Shown: positions 7,693-16,826, counted from the first letter of the stretch. The stretch is DNA of 64,000 nt from Nocardioides baculatus (GCF_016735675.1 NZ_JAERSG010000002.1:1-64000); one strand, 5' to 3'. Notes: generated by a model from the sequence alone, not told the origin. Numbers and translations are program-made.

Positions 7693-8448
7693 ATGAGGCT
7701 CACCATCGTCGGGTGCTCCGGCTCCTACCCGGGGCCGGAGTCGTCGGCGAGCTGCTACCTCCTCGAGGAGGAGCACGAGGGGCGCACCTGGAGGATCCTG
7801 CTCGACCTCGGCAACGGCGCGCTCGGTCAGCTGCACCGCTACGCCGACCCGTTGGACATCGACGCCGTCCTGGTCAGCCACCTGCACGCCGACCACTGCC
7901 TCGACCTCTGCGGCTACTACGTGATGCGCAAGTACCACCCGTCGGGCCCGCAGCCGCGGATCCCCGTGTGGGGGCCGGACGGCACGGCCGACCGCATGGC
8001 GCGCGCCTACGACCTCCCCACCGACCCGGGGATGCACGAGGAGTTCGACTTCCGGGTCTGGGACAGCGTCATCGAGATCGGTCCGTTCACCGTCGAGCCC
8101 CGTCAGGTCGTGCACCCCGTGACGGCCTACTCGCTGCGGGTCACGGCCGGCGGTCGCACCGTCGTCTACTCCGGCGACACCGGGCCGTGCGACGCGCTCG
8201 ACGACGTGGCGACCGGTGCCGACCTGCTGCTGGCCGAGGCCTCCTTCGAGACCGGTGCCGACAACCCGCCCGACCTGCACCTGACCGGCGCCGACTGCGG
8301 TCGTACGGCGGCACGCGCCGGCGTCGGCCGACTGGTCCTCACCCACGTGCCGCCGTGGCACGACCCGGCGGTCGCCGAGGCCGAGGCGCGCGGCGAGTGG
8401 TCCGGCCCGGTCGAGCTGGCCCGCGCCGGGGCGACGTACGAGCTCTGA
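7693..8448 (+). CDS. Metallo-beta-lactamase-fold phosphodiesterase, Rv1339-type
   Basis: 251 residues of the MBL fold. The metal-binding motif HLHADHCLDLCG is intact, with further ligands in QVVHPVTAY, YSGDTGPC and LTHVPPWHD. Position next to murI and the motif set match M. tuberculosis Rv1339, described as an atypical class II cyclic-nucleotide (cAMP) phosphodiesterase; RNase Z and arylsulfatase-like enzymes are more distant relatives. No signal peptide is visible. A GAGGTGA site precedes the ATG, and expression with murI is likely. The cAMP activity is an inference from orthology and gene order. Confidence 0.85.
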   Translation: MRLTIVGCSGSYPGPESSASCYLLEEEHEGRTWRILLDLGNGALGQLHRYADPLDIDAVLVSHLHADHCLDLCGYYVMRKYHPSGPQPRIPVWGPDGTADRMARAYDLPTDPGMHEEFDFRVWDSVIEIGPFTVEPRQVVHPVTAYSLRVTAGGRTVVYSGDTGPCDALDDVATGADLLLAEASFETGADNPPDLHLTGADCGRTAARAGVGRLVLTHVPPWHDPAVAEAEARGEWSGPVELARAGATYEL

Positions 8449-8460
8449 CCCCGGGACCGC

Positions 8461-9111
8461 TCAGACCAGTCCGGCGTCGTGCACCACCATCGCCACCTGC
8501 ACCCGGTTGGTGCTGTCGAGCTTGGTGAGCAGGCGCGAGACGTGGGACTTCACGGTCGGCACCGAGAGGTAGAGCTCCGAGGCGATCTCGGAGTTGCTGA
8601 GACCGCGGCCGACGCAGACCGCGACCTCGAGCTCGCGCTCGGTCAGCACGGTCAGCCGGTCGGCGGCCACCGACGAGCGGTCGGTCGAGGTGGAGCTGCG
8701 CAGCCGCGCCAGGATGCTGCGGGTCGCCGACGGCGACAGCATCGCGTCACCCGCCGCGACCGTGCGGATGGCGTGGACGATGTCACCGGGCGGGGTGTCC
8801 TTGAGGAGGAACCCGTCGGCCCCGGCGGCGACGGCGCGGACGACGTGGTCATCGGCGTCGAACGTCGTCAGCACGACCACGGCGGGCGGTGCCGGCCGTT
8901 GGTGGAGGACCTGGGTGGCCTCGAGCCCGTCCATCTCGGGCATGCGGATGTCCATGAGCACCACGTCGGGTTCGAGCTCGCCGACGAGCGCGACGCCGTC
9001 CTGCCCGTTGGGGGCCTCGCCGACCACCTCGATGTCGCTCTGTCCGCCGAGCATCAGCGCCAACGCCGACCTGACCAGCGGGTCGTCGTCGACGAGCAGC
9101 ACCCGGATCAC
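8461..9111 (-). CDS. NarL/LuxR-type response regulator
   Basis: 216 residues. The receiver domain (about 1-120) has VLLVDDDPLVR, the phospho-acceptor Asp in DVVLMDIRMPEMDG, the conserved Thr of VLTTFD and Lys of LLKDTPP. The C-terminal LuxR helix-turn-helix is TERELEVAVCVGRGLSNSEI followed by ASELYLSVPTVKSHVSRLL. The start is the GTG at 9111, which overlaps the stop of the sensor kinase gene by GTGA; the long frame upstream is antisense to nothing real and is the kinase gene in another frame. It should be phosphorylated by the coupled kinase. Targets are unknown. The pair sits, on the opposite strand, in the middle of the murI-rph-rdgB cluster. Confidence 0.92.
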   Translation of the reverse strand: MIRVLLVDDDPLVRSALALMLGGQSDIEVVGEAPNGQDGVALVGELEPDVVLMDIRMPEMDGLEATQVLHQRPAPPAVVVLTTFDADDHVVRAVAAGADGFLLKDTPPGDIVHAIRTVAAGDAMLSPSATRSILARLRSSTSTDRSSVAADRLTVLTERELEVAVCVGRGLSNSEIASELYLSVPTVKSHVSRLLTKLDSTNRVQVAMVVHDAGLV

Positions 9112-10295
9112 GCCGTCCACGGTAGCCAAGCCTCCAGCACGAACGTCGCACCCTCGGTGCGCTGGTCGAGTCGTCCGCCTCGCAGCTCGGTGCGCTCGCG
9201 GAGCCCGACCAGGCCCAGGCCGGCGCCGGGTGCGCCTGCGCGGCGGGTGTGCGCAGGGTCGGCAACCGGGTCGGCCAGCGGGTTGGCCAGCACGACCGTG
9301 ATCCCCGAGCGTGGGTCGCCGGTCGAGCTGATCGCGACCTCCGAGCCGGGGGCGTGCTTGCGCACGTTGGTGATGCCCTCCTGCACGATCCGGTAGACGG
9401 TGCGACCGGTCGCGGGTGGCACCGGCGTCGTGGCGTCCACGAGGTCGCTCCAGTCGACCTCGAGGCCGAGGTCCCGGGCCTCGGCGACCAGCGCCGGGAT
9501 GTCGGCGTACGTCGGCTGGGGTCGCGCCGTGAGCGGTCCGGGATCGTCCTCGCGGAGCACGCCGAGGACGTCGCGCAGCTCGTGGAGGGCGTCGTTGGCC
9601 TGGCTCTGGATCTGCCCGAGGCCCTCGCGCAGGCGCTGGCTGTCGAGGTCGTCGCGGAAGGCGAGCGCGCCCGCCTGCATCGAGACCTGCGTGATCCGGT
9701 GCGCCAGGACGTCGTGCATCTCGCGGGCGATCCGGGCCCTCTCGGTGGAGCGGGCCTGGCCCAGCCGCAGGTCCTGCTCGGTCTCGGCGCGCTCGGCGCG
9801 GGTCCGGAGGGTCCACATGATCTCGCGCCGCGTGCCGATGTAGAGGCCCCAGCCCATCATCCCGGCGTTCACGACGAAGTTCACGACGGTCGTGATCACC
9901 TCGTCGTTGTCGGCGAACGGCGCGATCGTGGTCCAGGTCTGCGCCGCGGCGAAGTTGGCGGCGCCGACCAGCAGGACCTGGCGCAGGTCGCGGCGGGTCG
10001 CGACCGACACCGCGGCCAGGGTCGCCGGACCGGCCGCGACCCCGGACACGGCACTCATCGCAGCGATCACGAGCGCGATCGGGACCGGTGCGCGCCGGCG
10101 GAAGTGCACCAGCACGAAGGCCGCCGCGCCCAGGACCACCTCGACGAAGAAGAGCGCCCGGTGCTCGCGCCACTCGATGTCGGCGACGGTGAGCCACACG
10201 GCGGCGGAGAACGCCACGCAGAGCGCGTCACGCCACGCGTGGTCCATCCAGCGCAGTGCAGGCTGGGTCTCGGCGGCGGTGGGGCGGGTCTCCAC
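9108..10295 (-). CDS. NarL-family sensor histidine kinase
   Basis: 395 residues. About six hydrophobic segments cover residues 20-170, with little extracellular sequence, so a membrane signal is plausible. The HisKA_3 dimerisation motif is ERARIAREMHDVLAHRITQV with the phospho-acceptor His, and the ATP-binding domain ends with GAGLGLVGLRERTELRGG. The GTG at 10295 is chosen because TAGGCT stands 7 nt before it; the open frame continues further but reads into the rph promoter. Its 3' end overlaps the response regulator start (GTGA), so the two form one transcription unit. Confidence 0.9.
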   Translation of the reverse strand: METRPTAAETQPALRWMDHAWRDALCVAFSAAVWLTVADIEWREHRALFFVEVVLGAAAFVLVHFRRRAPVPIALVIAAMSAVSGVAAGPATLAAVSVATRRDLRQVLLVGAANFAAAQTWTTIAPFADNDEVITTVVNFVVNAGMMGWGLYIGTRREIMWTLRTRAERAETEQDLRLGQARSTERARIAREMHDVLAHRITQVSMQAGALAFRDDLDSQRLREGLGQIQSQANDALHELRDVLGVLREDDPGPLTARPQPTYADIPALVAEARDLGLEVDWSDLVDATTPVPPATGRTVYRIVQEGITNVRKHAPGSEVAISSTGDPRSGITVVLANPLADPVADPAHTRRAGAPGAGLGLVGLRERTELRGGRLDQRTEGATFVLEAWLPWTA

Positions 10296-10535
10296 CGGCG
10301 TGAGCCTAGCGATCGGCCCCCCTACTTTGGTCGCACACGAGAGCGCCGTTGGACCGATGCGCCCGACCTGCTGACAAGGCGACCCTTGGTCCACCACCGC
10401 GTGGAGGGAGCTGCGCGGCGTGGGGCTGCGCAACAGGGCCCCATGGGGTAGGGGCCTCGCAGCCGGGTCCGGTAACACACGGGGGTGACCGGACCCGGCT
10501 CAGCCAGAGCCGGTCGCGCGTCTAGGGTCGTCCCC

Positions 10536-11276
10536 ATGACTGCCGAACCCCGTGCCATCCCTCGTGCAGACGGCCGCGCCGACGACGAGCTCCGCCCGAT
10601 CACGATCACCCGCCACTGGCTCGACCACGCGGCCGGCTCGGTGCTCGTCGAGTTCGGCGGCACCAAGGTCCTCTGCGCCGCCTCGGCCTCCGAGGGCGTG
10701 CCGCGCTGGCGCAAGGGCTCGGGCCTGGGCTGGGTCACCGCCGAGTACGCGATGCTGCCCGCCGCGACGAACACCCGGTCCGACCGTGAGTCGGTCAAGG
10801 GACGCATCGGCGGACGGACCCACGAGATCTCGCGCCTGATCGGCCGCTCGCTGCGTGCCGTCATCGACTACGAGGCGCTCGGGGAGAACACCATCGTCCT
10901 CGACTGCGACGTCCTCCAGGCCGACGGCGGCACCCGTACCGCGGCGATCACCGGTGCGTACGTCGCCCTGGCCGACGCGGTCGCACACCTGCGCGGCAAC
11001 GGCGCACTGACCGGCGAGCCGCTCACCGGGTCGGTGGCCGCGGTGAGCGTGGGCATCATCGACGGCGTGCCGCGCCTCGACCTGCCCTACGTCGAGGACG
11101 TGCGCGCCGAGACCGACATGAACGTCGTGATGACCGGCGACGGGAAGTTCGTCGAGGTGCAGGGCACCGCCGAGGGAGCCGCCTTCGACCGCGCCGAGCT
11201 CGACGCCCTCCTGGCCCTGGCCGAGAAGGGCTGTGCCGACCTCACGCGCATGCAGCAGGAGGCCCTGGCGCGATGA
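10536..11276 (+). CDS. rph: Ribonuclease PH
   Basis: 246 residues, the usual length. This phosphorolytic 3'-exonuclease trims tRNA precursors using phosphate. Recognisable family blocks include [63 protein letters not shown] and [20 protein letters not shown]. The ATG at 10536 has TAGGGT 7 nt upstream (leaderless), while the longer frame before it is promoter DNA. The last codons overlap the start of rdgB by ATGA. In related genomes rph follows the Rv1339-type gene directly; here a two-component system on the other strand separates them. Confidence 0.96.
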   Translation: MTAEPRAIPRADGRADDELRPITITRHWLDHAAGSVLVEFGGTKVLCAASASEGVPRWRKGSGLGWVTAEYAMLPAATNTRSDRESVKGRIGGRTHEISRLIGRSLRAVIDYEALGENTIVLDCDVLQADGGTRTAAITGAYVALADAVAHLRGNGALTGEPLTGSVAAVSVGIIDGVPRLDLPYVEDVRAETDMNVVMTGDGKFVEVQGTAEGAAFDRAELDALLALAEKGCADLTRMQQEALAR

Positions 11277-11962
11277 CGCGCATCTTCCTCGCCTCGGGCA
11301 ACGCCAAGAAGATCGGCGAGATGCAGCGCATCCTCGCCGAGCACGTCGCAGACGTCGAGGTCCTCGGCATCGGCGACATCGACGGCTACGTCGAGCCGGT
11401 GGAGGACCAGCCCACCTTCGAGGGCAACGCGCTGCTCAAGGCCCGCGCCGGCGTGGCCGCGACCGGGCTGCCGTCGATCGCGGACGACAGCGGGCTGTGC
11501 GTCGACGCGCTCAACGGGATGCCGGGCGTCCTGTCGGCGCGGTGGTCGGGACCTCCGACCCTTCGAGACGGCTCGTCCCTCGCCTCCTCAGGGACCGACG
11601 GTGTCTCGCTCCGCTCGAGTCAGGACGACCGGAACAACGCGCTGCTGCTCGACCAGCTGCACGACGTACCCGACGAGCGGCGCGGCGCGCACTTCACCTG
11701 TGCCATCGCCTGGGTCCTCCCCGACGGGCGCGAGCGGGTGGTCGAGGGGCGGATGCCCGGCAGGATCATCCGCGAGCAGCGGGGGAGCGGTGGCTTCGGC
11801 TACGACGTGGTCTTCGTCGCCGACGAGCACTCCGCGGAGGCGGACGGCCGCGGACTCACCTCGGCCGAGCTCGAGCCCGGAGAGAAGGACCGCATCTCCC
11901 ACCGCGGACGAGCGCTGCGCGAGCTCGCGCCGACGGTGGCGGCGGACCTGTCAGGTCGCTGA
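11273..11962 (+). CDS. rdgB: dITP/XTP pyrophosphatase with an in-frame insert
   Basis: 229 residues; hydrolyses non-canonical purine triphosphates to keep them out of DNA. Typical Ham1/RdgB motifs: [65 protein letters not shown] and [10 protein letters not shown]. Family members usually run from SARWSG through a short loop to DDxxNNxxLL; here about 24 extra residues (from PPTLRDGSS to RSSQ, codons 94-117) lie between, encoded by a palindrome-like sequence. The catalytic motifs lie outside the insert and are intact, so the enzyme may still work. Coupled to rph by ATGA overlap; the 3' end overlaps the opposing transporter gene by 12 bases. Confidence 0.93.
   Translation: MTRIFLASGNAKKIGEMQRILAEHVADVEVLGIGDIDGYVEPVEDQPTFEGNALLKARAGVAATGLPSIADDSGLCVDALNGMPGVLSARWSGPPTLRDGSSLASSGTDGVSLRSSQDDRNNALLLDQLHDVPDERRGAHFTCAIAWVLPDGRERVVEGRMPGRIIREQRGSGGFGYDVVFVADEHSAEADGRGLTSAELEPGEKDRISHRGRALRELAPTVAADLSGR
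11552..11623. repeat. Palindrome-like sequence inserted in frame within rdgB
   Basis: About 72 bases (24 codons) absent from the usual RdgB alignment. Within it are nested inverted repeats: CGAG(acgg)CTCG at 11564-11575 and TCCCT(9 nt)AGGGA at 11576-11594, then a second arm with GTCTCGCTCCGCTCGAG. The order TTCGAGACGG...CGCCTCCTCA is reminiscent of short palindromic intergenic repeats I associate with Nocardioidaceae genomes. The insert preserves the frame. Boundaries are estimated from where the protein stops and resumes looking like RdgB. Confidence 0.6.
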
Positions 11963-12826
11963 CGCGGTCTCGCGCTCGGCGACCCGTCGCGAGACCCACG
12001 TGCCCCACAGGGCCGCGAACAGGAACATGATCAGCGAGTAGACGGCCGCCGGCACCGAGATCTCGACCTCGTCGAGCACCTCGACCGCGACGAAGATCGC
12101 GAGCGTCGCGTTGTGCACGCCGACCTCCATCGAGGACGCGATCGCCTGCGGACCGGTGACGCCGAAGGCCTTCGGCACGACGTAGCCCACGACGAGGCTG
12201 ATCGCGCAGAAGAGGGCGGCGATCAGGCCCACGTCGGCGAGGTAGTCACCGACGCTCTCGAGCTGGTCGAGCAGGATGCCGAGCACGAGGATCGCGAGGA
12301 TCACCGCCGACCCGATGCGCACGGACCTGTCCATCCGACGGGCGAAGCCGGGCGCCCGGTCGTTGACGACCATGCCGATGCCCACGGGCACGAGGATCAG
12401 CGCGAACACCTTGACGATCTCGACCAGCGGCATCGTCACGTCGTCCTGCCGGTCGAAGTAGGCGATCGCGAACCCGGTGATCAGGGGGAGCGTCACGACC
12501 GCGATCACCGTGTTGATCGCGGTCAGCGTGATGTTGAGGGCCACGTCGCCCTTGAAGAGGTGGCTGAAGAGGTTGGCCGTGGTGCCGCCGGGGGACGCCG
12601 CGAGCAGCAGCATGCCGATGCCGAGCAGCGCGGGCAGGTCGAAGAGGACGACCAGGCCGAAGCAGATCAGCGGCAGCAGCACGATCTGGCAGGCCAGTGC
12701 GACGGCCACCGCCCGGGGTGCGCGCCCGACCCGCCGGAAGTCCGCGACCGTCAGGTCCAGGCCCAGCCCGAACATGATGATCGCGAGCGCGAGGGGCAGT
12801 CCGACAGTCGTCAGCGCGGAGTCCAT
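11951..12826 (-). CDS. Bile acid:sodium symporter (BASS) family transporter
   Basis: 291 residues with nine or ten predicted membrane helices. The family signatures are visible: the first helix with ALAIIMFGLGLDLTVADF, the core motif LLLAASPGGTTANLFSHLFKGD (Na+/substrate site region) and SSMEVGVHNATLAIFVAV in the second repeat. Members carry organic anions or 2-keto acids with sodium; the substrate here is unknown. TAGGGT stands 6 nt before the ATG (leaderless). The gene is convergent with rdgB and shares 12 bases with it. Confidence 0.88.
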   Translation of the reverse strand: MDSALTTVGLPLALAIIMFGLGLDLTVADFRRVGRAPRAVAVALACQIVLLPLICFGLVVLFDLPALLGIGMLLLAASPGGTTANLFSHLFKGDVALNITLTAINTVIAVVTLPLITGFAIAYFDRQDDVTMPLVEIVKVFALILVPVGIGMVVNDRAPGFARRMDRSVRIGSAVILAILVLGILLDQLESVGDYLADVGLIAALFCAISLVVGYVVPKAFGVTGPQAIASSMEVGVHNATLAIFVAVEVLDEVEISVPAAVYSLIMFLFAALWGTWVSRRVAERETASAT

Positions 12827-12897
12827 GCGCGGACCCTAGTGGCGGCCCACGCCGCTCGGGAGTGGCTGGATCGAAGTCGGAACTTTGGTCGCGTCTG

Positions 12898-12978
12898 TGC
12901 CGAAGGCGGGATTCGAACCCGCACGCCCTGAGGCACGGCGTCCTAAGCGCCGCGTGTCTGCCGTTCCACCACTTCGGC
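12898..12978 (-). tRNA. tRNA-Leu (anticodon UAG)
   Basis: On the minus strand the 7-bp acceptor stem GCCGAAG/CTTCGGC closes an 81-nt cloverleaf with a long variable arm (class II), T-loop GGTTCGAATCC and anticodon loop CTTAGGA, giving anticodon TAG. CCA is not encoded. Confidence 0.95.
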
Positions 12979-12991
12979 TCAGCGAGGAAGT

Positions 12992-13498
12992 CTAGGAGGG
13001 CCCGTCCGTGCTGCGGTGCGGGGTCGTGTACTTGCCCCGGCTCCGCCCGGCGGGGTTCGGTGTCTGGCGATGGCAATTGGGACAGAGGAACCGGAGGTTG
13101 GAGATGAGGTTGTTGAGGTAGTCCCCGTCCATGTGGTCGACTTCGAGCGTCAGCGCGAGGCCCTGCCACGTCCCGTCACATCCGCAGAATGCGCATGCGT
13201 AGGGCACGCCGGACTCCACGAGACCGCGAGTGAGCATGTGTGGGCTCGCCCGGCGTGCACCGTGGGGGAGCCTCACGAGGATCTGGTCTGGCCCTTTGCG
13301 AGCATGGTGCTGCGCAGTAGGCAGCCCTCGGCGAAAGTGCGAGGTGTCGATCTCGAATGCCTCGATGGTGCGGCGGAGGTGCGCATGGGTCCCTCCCGCC
13401 GGGACCAACCCGAGGGAACGCATCACCCCCGCCATGGAGGTCGACGACGCAACTGTCTCGGCGAGGAGCTCACGTGTGTACGTGCGCCGCGTCGTCAT
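12992..13498 (-). CDS. HNH endonuclease
   Basis: 168 residues. The C-terminal third is a classic zinc-supported HNH fold: CAFCGC, then LTLEVDHMDGDYLNNLISN, then LRFLCPNCHRQT, with paired CxxC motifs and the catalytic His. The N-terminal part (YTRELLAETVASSTSMAGVM RSLGL) looks like a helix-turn-helix that may give DNA specificity. Similar stand-alone HNH proteins occur in phages and, in actinobacteria, scattered in chromosomes, so a past mobile origin is possible. It is transcribed toward tRNA-Leu, 13 bases away. TAGCGT stands 6 nt before the ATG (leaderless). Target is unknown. Confidence 0.9.
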   Translation of the reverse strand: MTTRRTYTRELLAETVASSTSMAGVMRSLGLVPAGGTHAHLRRTIEAFEIDTSHFRRGLPTAQHHARKGPDQILVRLPHGARRASPHMLTRGLVESGVPYACAFCGCDGTWQGLALTLEVDHMDGDYLNNLISNLRFLCPNCHRQTPNPAGRSRGKYTTPHRSTDGPS

Positions 13499-13536
13499 GC
13501 CGGGACGCTACGGCCGGCCACCGACAGTCGTACGCC

Positions 13537-14007
13537 TCAGTCGACGCCCAGGTCCCGGCGCAGCTTGGCGACATGACCGGTGGCCTTCACGTTGTACTGG
13601 GCGAGCTCGACCTTCCCGGCCTCGTCGATCACGAAGGTCGAGCGGAGCACGCCCTCGACCTCCTTGCCGTACAGCTTCTTCGTGCCGTAGGCGCCGTAGG
13701 CCCGGTGCACGGCGAGGTCCTCGTCGGACAGCAGCGTGAGGGTGAGCGCGTCGCGCTCGCGGAACTTCGCGAGCTTGGCCGGCTTGTCCTTGGACACCCC
13801 GAGCACCTCGTAGCCGGCACCCCGCAGCGAGTCGAGCGACTCGGAGAAGTCGCAGGCCTGCTTCGTGCAGCCGGGGGTCATCGCGGCCGGGTAGAAGTAG
13901 ACGATGACCTTCTTGCCGCGGAGGTCGGCGAGGCTCACCTGCTCCTCGGTGTCGCTGGTGAGGGTGAAGTCGGGTGCGGTGTCGCCGGGGGCGAGGCGGT
14001 CGGGCAT
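13537..14007 (-). CDS. bcp: Thioredoxin-dependent thiol peroxidase (Bcp/PrxQ)
   Basis: 156 residues, standard length. Reduces hydroperoxides with electrons from thioredoxin. The peroxidatic Cys is in AAMTPGCTKQACDF, with the resolving Cys five residues later as in alpha-type PrxQ enzymes. The start ATG at 14007 follows a GAGGAG site; the long frame upstream is antisense to the cobalt/nickel transporter and is discarded. The gene is divergent from the cbiM operon and its promoter region includes the Nur-box-like site at 14049-14065, so nickel control of both sides is conceivable. Confidence 0.94.
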   Translation of the reverse strand: MPDRLAPGDTAPDFTLTSDTEEQVSLADLRGKKVIVYFYPAAMTPGCTKQACDFSESLDSLRGAGYEVLGVSKDKPAKLAKFRERDALTLTLLSDEDLAVHRAYGAYGTKKLYGKEVEGVLRSTFVIDEAGKVELAQYNVKATGHVAKLRRDLGVD

Positions 14008-14048
14008 CGAGATTCTCCTCAAGGGTGGCCAATCCGAATGGTTGGCTG

Positions 14049-14065
14049 TTGCGAATGACTTGCAA
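14049..14065 (+). promoter_or_regulatory. Nur box (nickel-responsive Fur-family operator)
   Basis: TTGCGA-N5-TTGCAA matches the published Streptomyces Nur box (TTGCAA-N5-TTGCAA) at 11 of 12 defined bases. It is followed at once by TAGTGT (14066-14071), a probable -10 element, so Nur bound with nickel would block transcription of the ECF transporter starting at 14143. It supports nickel rather than cobalt as the transported ion. Confidence 0.65.
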
Positions 14066-14142
14066 TAGTGTCGGTGGGCCAGCTGGACTTGGGAACCGGC
14101 TGGCCACGAGACATCCAAGCAGCCGAGGTCAGGAGCCACCAC

Positions 14143-14832
14143 GTGCACGTCCCCGACGGATTCCTCGACGCCCCCACCTCGGTGGCGACCGGCGTCGTGG
14201 CGGCCACCGCCGTCGCGGTCGCGCTCCGCGGCGCGCGACGTGAGCTCGACGACCGTACGGCGCCCCTGGCCGGCCTCGTCGCGACCTTCGTCTTCGCCGC
14301 CCAGATGATCAACTTCCCCGTCGGCGCGGGCACCAGCGGGCACCTCATGGGCGGGGCACTGGCCGCCGTCCTGGTCGGGCCGTGGACCGCGGTCCTGTGC
14401 GTCTCGGTGGTGCTCACCGTGCAGGCGCTGCTGATGGCCGACGGCGGCATCACGGCGATCGGCACCAACATCACCCTGATCGGCATCGTGACCGTCGCGG
14501 TGGGCTGGAGCGTCTTCGTGCTCCTGCGCCGCCTCCTGCCGAAGACCCTCGCCGTGGTGGCTCCCGCGGCCGCGGTCGCCGCGTTCGTGAGCGTCCCGGT
14601 GGCCGCCCTCGTGTTCACCGGCCTGTTCGCGGTCGGCGGCAACGCCCCGGTCGACCTCGGCGCGGTCGCCGCCGCGATGCTCGGCTGGCACACGGTCATC
14701 GGGATCGGCGAGGCCGTCGTCACCGGACTGGTCGTCGCCAGCGTGGTCGCCGCCCGTCCCGACCTGGTCCACGGTGCCGCCCCACTGATCGCCGAGCGCG
14801 AGCTCGTCACCCGGAAGGTCGATGTCTCATGA
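14143..14832 (+). CDS. nikM: Nickel/cobalt ECF transporter, substrate-binding membrane subunit CbiM/NikM
   Basis: 229 residues, about seven membrane helices. The protein must begin Met-His, because His2 with the N-terminus binds the metal; the GTG at 14143 gives MHVPDGFLDAPTS, matching the CbiM/NikM start, and has AGGAG at 14131. Other family motifs are AAQMINFPVGAGTSGHLMGGALAA and QALLMADGGITAIGTNI. With NikN, CbiQ and CbiO it forms an energy-coupling-factor uptake system. Nickel is favoured by the Nur box, and by the PDGLE partner next door, but the metal is not proven. The next gene overlaps by ATGA. Confidence 0.92.
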   Translation: MHVPDGFLDAPTSVATGVVAATAVAVALRGARRELDDRTAPLAGLVATFVFAAQMINFPVGAGTSGHLMGGALAAVLVGPWTAVLCVSVVLTVQALLMADGGITAIGTNITLIGIVTVAVGWSVFVLLRRLLPKTLAVVAPAAAVAAFVSVPVAALVFTGLFAVGGNAPVDLGAVAAAMLGWHTVIGIGEAVVTGLVVASVVAARPDLVHGAAPLIAERELVTRKVDVS

Positions 14833-15149
14833 CGAGCAGGACGAGCAACCGCCGCATCTTCGCCGTCGCACTGATCGTGAGCCTGCTCGTCGCGGGCGTC
14901 GCGAGCTACTACGCCAGTGCGCACCCCGACGGCCTCGAGTACGTCGCAGAGCAGACCGGGTTCCTCGACTCGGCCGAGGACTCGGCCGCCTCCGACAGCC
15001 CGCTGGCCGACTACCAGACCGAGGGCGTCGACGACGCCCGCATCAGCGGCGGCCTGGCCGGTGTCATCGGGGTCGTGGTGATGCTGGTGCTCAGCTCGGG
15101 GCTGTTCTGGGCGGTCCGCCGCCGCGAGCCCGCCGACACGGACGCCTGA
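14829..15149 (+). CDS. nikN: ECF transporter small subunit with PDGLE domain (NikN/CbiN-like)
   Basis: 106 residues with an N-terminal and a C-terminal membrane helix and a periplasmic-facing loop. The family-defining motif is in YYASAHPDGLEYVAEQTGF near residue 30. PDGLE proteins act as the accessory component required by NikM-type transporters. The start overlaps the nikM stop by ATGA and the stop overlaps the cbiQ start by TGATG, so the four transporter genes are tightly coupled. Confidence 0.88.
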   Translation: MTSRTSNRRIFAVALIVSLLVAGVASYYASAHPDGLEYVAEQTGFLDSAEDSAASDSPLADYQTEGVDDARISGGLAGVIGVVVMLVLSSGLFWAVRRREPADTDA

Positions 15150-15825
15150 TGGGCGCCGGGCACGGACACCGGCTGCACTTCCACGGCCACAGCCCGGTCC
15201 ACCGGGCGCCGGCACACGTCAAGGTGCTGGTGCTGCTGGGCTTCATGCTCGTCGTCGTCGCGACCCCGCGCCAGGCGTACGCCGTCCTCGCCGCCGAGGC
15301 CGCCGTCCTCCTCGGCGTGGTCCTGCTCTCGCGCGTCCCGCTGACCTACCTGCTGCCGCGGATGGTCGTCGAGGTGCCGTTCGTGGTCTTCGCGGTGCTC
15401 ATGCCCTTCATCTCGCACGGACCCCGCACCGAGGTCCTCGGGCTCACGGTGTCCGAGCCCGGCCTGGTGGCGGGCATCGCGCTGCTCATCAAGGGCAGCA
15501 TGGGTGTGCTCGGGGCGCTCACCCTGGCCGCGACCACCGAGCCGCAGGACCTGCTCCGCGGCCTCGAGCGACTGCGGATGCCCGACCTGATCGTGCAGAT
15601 CATGGGCTTCATGATCCGCTACCTCGACGTCGTGACGGCGGAGCTCTCCCGGATGATGACCGCGCTCCGCTCGCGCGGGTGCGACCCGCGCTCGCCGCGC
15701 CACTGGCCGGTGCTCGCCCGGTCGCTCGGCGCGCTGTTCATCCGCTCCTACGAGCGCGGTGAGCGGGTCCACCTCGCCATGCTGTCGCGCGGCTACGACG
15801 GCAGGCTCCCCGACATGGAGCGCCC

Positions 15826-15829
<4 letters not shown>
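15149..15829 (+). CDS. cbiQ: ECF transporter transmembrane coupling subunit CbiQ
   Basis: 226 residues, five or so membrane helices. The coupling helices that touch the ATPase carry the two short Ala-Arg-Gly-type motifs, seen here as MTALRSRGCDPRS and LAMLSRGYDGRLPDM. The N-terminus is His-rich (GHGHRLHFHGHSPVH), which may assist metal handling, and is unusual enough to note. Overlaps the preceding stop by one base and the cbiO start by ATGA. Confidence 0.92.
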
Positions 15830-16577
<748 letters not shown>

Positions 16578-16581
<4 letters not shown>

Positions 16582-16826
16582 CCCAGGACATGAGCGCGCT
16601 CGAGCGCGAGATCGAGGAGACGCGTCAGCGGCTGGCCTCGACCATCGACCAGCTCGCGCACCGCGCCCACCCCAAGACGATCGTCGGGCGCCAGGTGACG
16701 ACGGTGAAGTCGACCTTCGTCGACCTCGACACCGGTGCCCCGCGCACCGACAACATCCTCAAGGTCGCGGGGGCGGTCGTCGGCGTGGTCGTGCTGTTCG
16801 CGCTGGTCCGCAAGGTCGCCGGCTGA
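16578..16826 (+). CDS. DUF3618 small membrane protein
   Basis: 82 residues. An N-terminal amphipathic helix with the DUF3618 signature (LEREIEETRQRLASTIDQLA) is followed by a single C-terminal membrane helix (VAGAVVGVVVLFALVRKVAG). The GTG start lies inside the end of cbiO and has TAGCCT 6 nt before it, so it can be transcribed independently as a leaderless message. DUF3618 genes often accompany membrane-stress or phage-holin-like superfamily proteins in actinobacteria; no function is established. Confidence 0.82.

Noticed and set aside
14066..14142. Cobalamin riboswitch before the CbiM-type gene
   Set aside because: The leader is under 80 bases and lacks the conserved B12 box; the Nur box is the better explanation.
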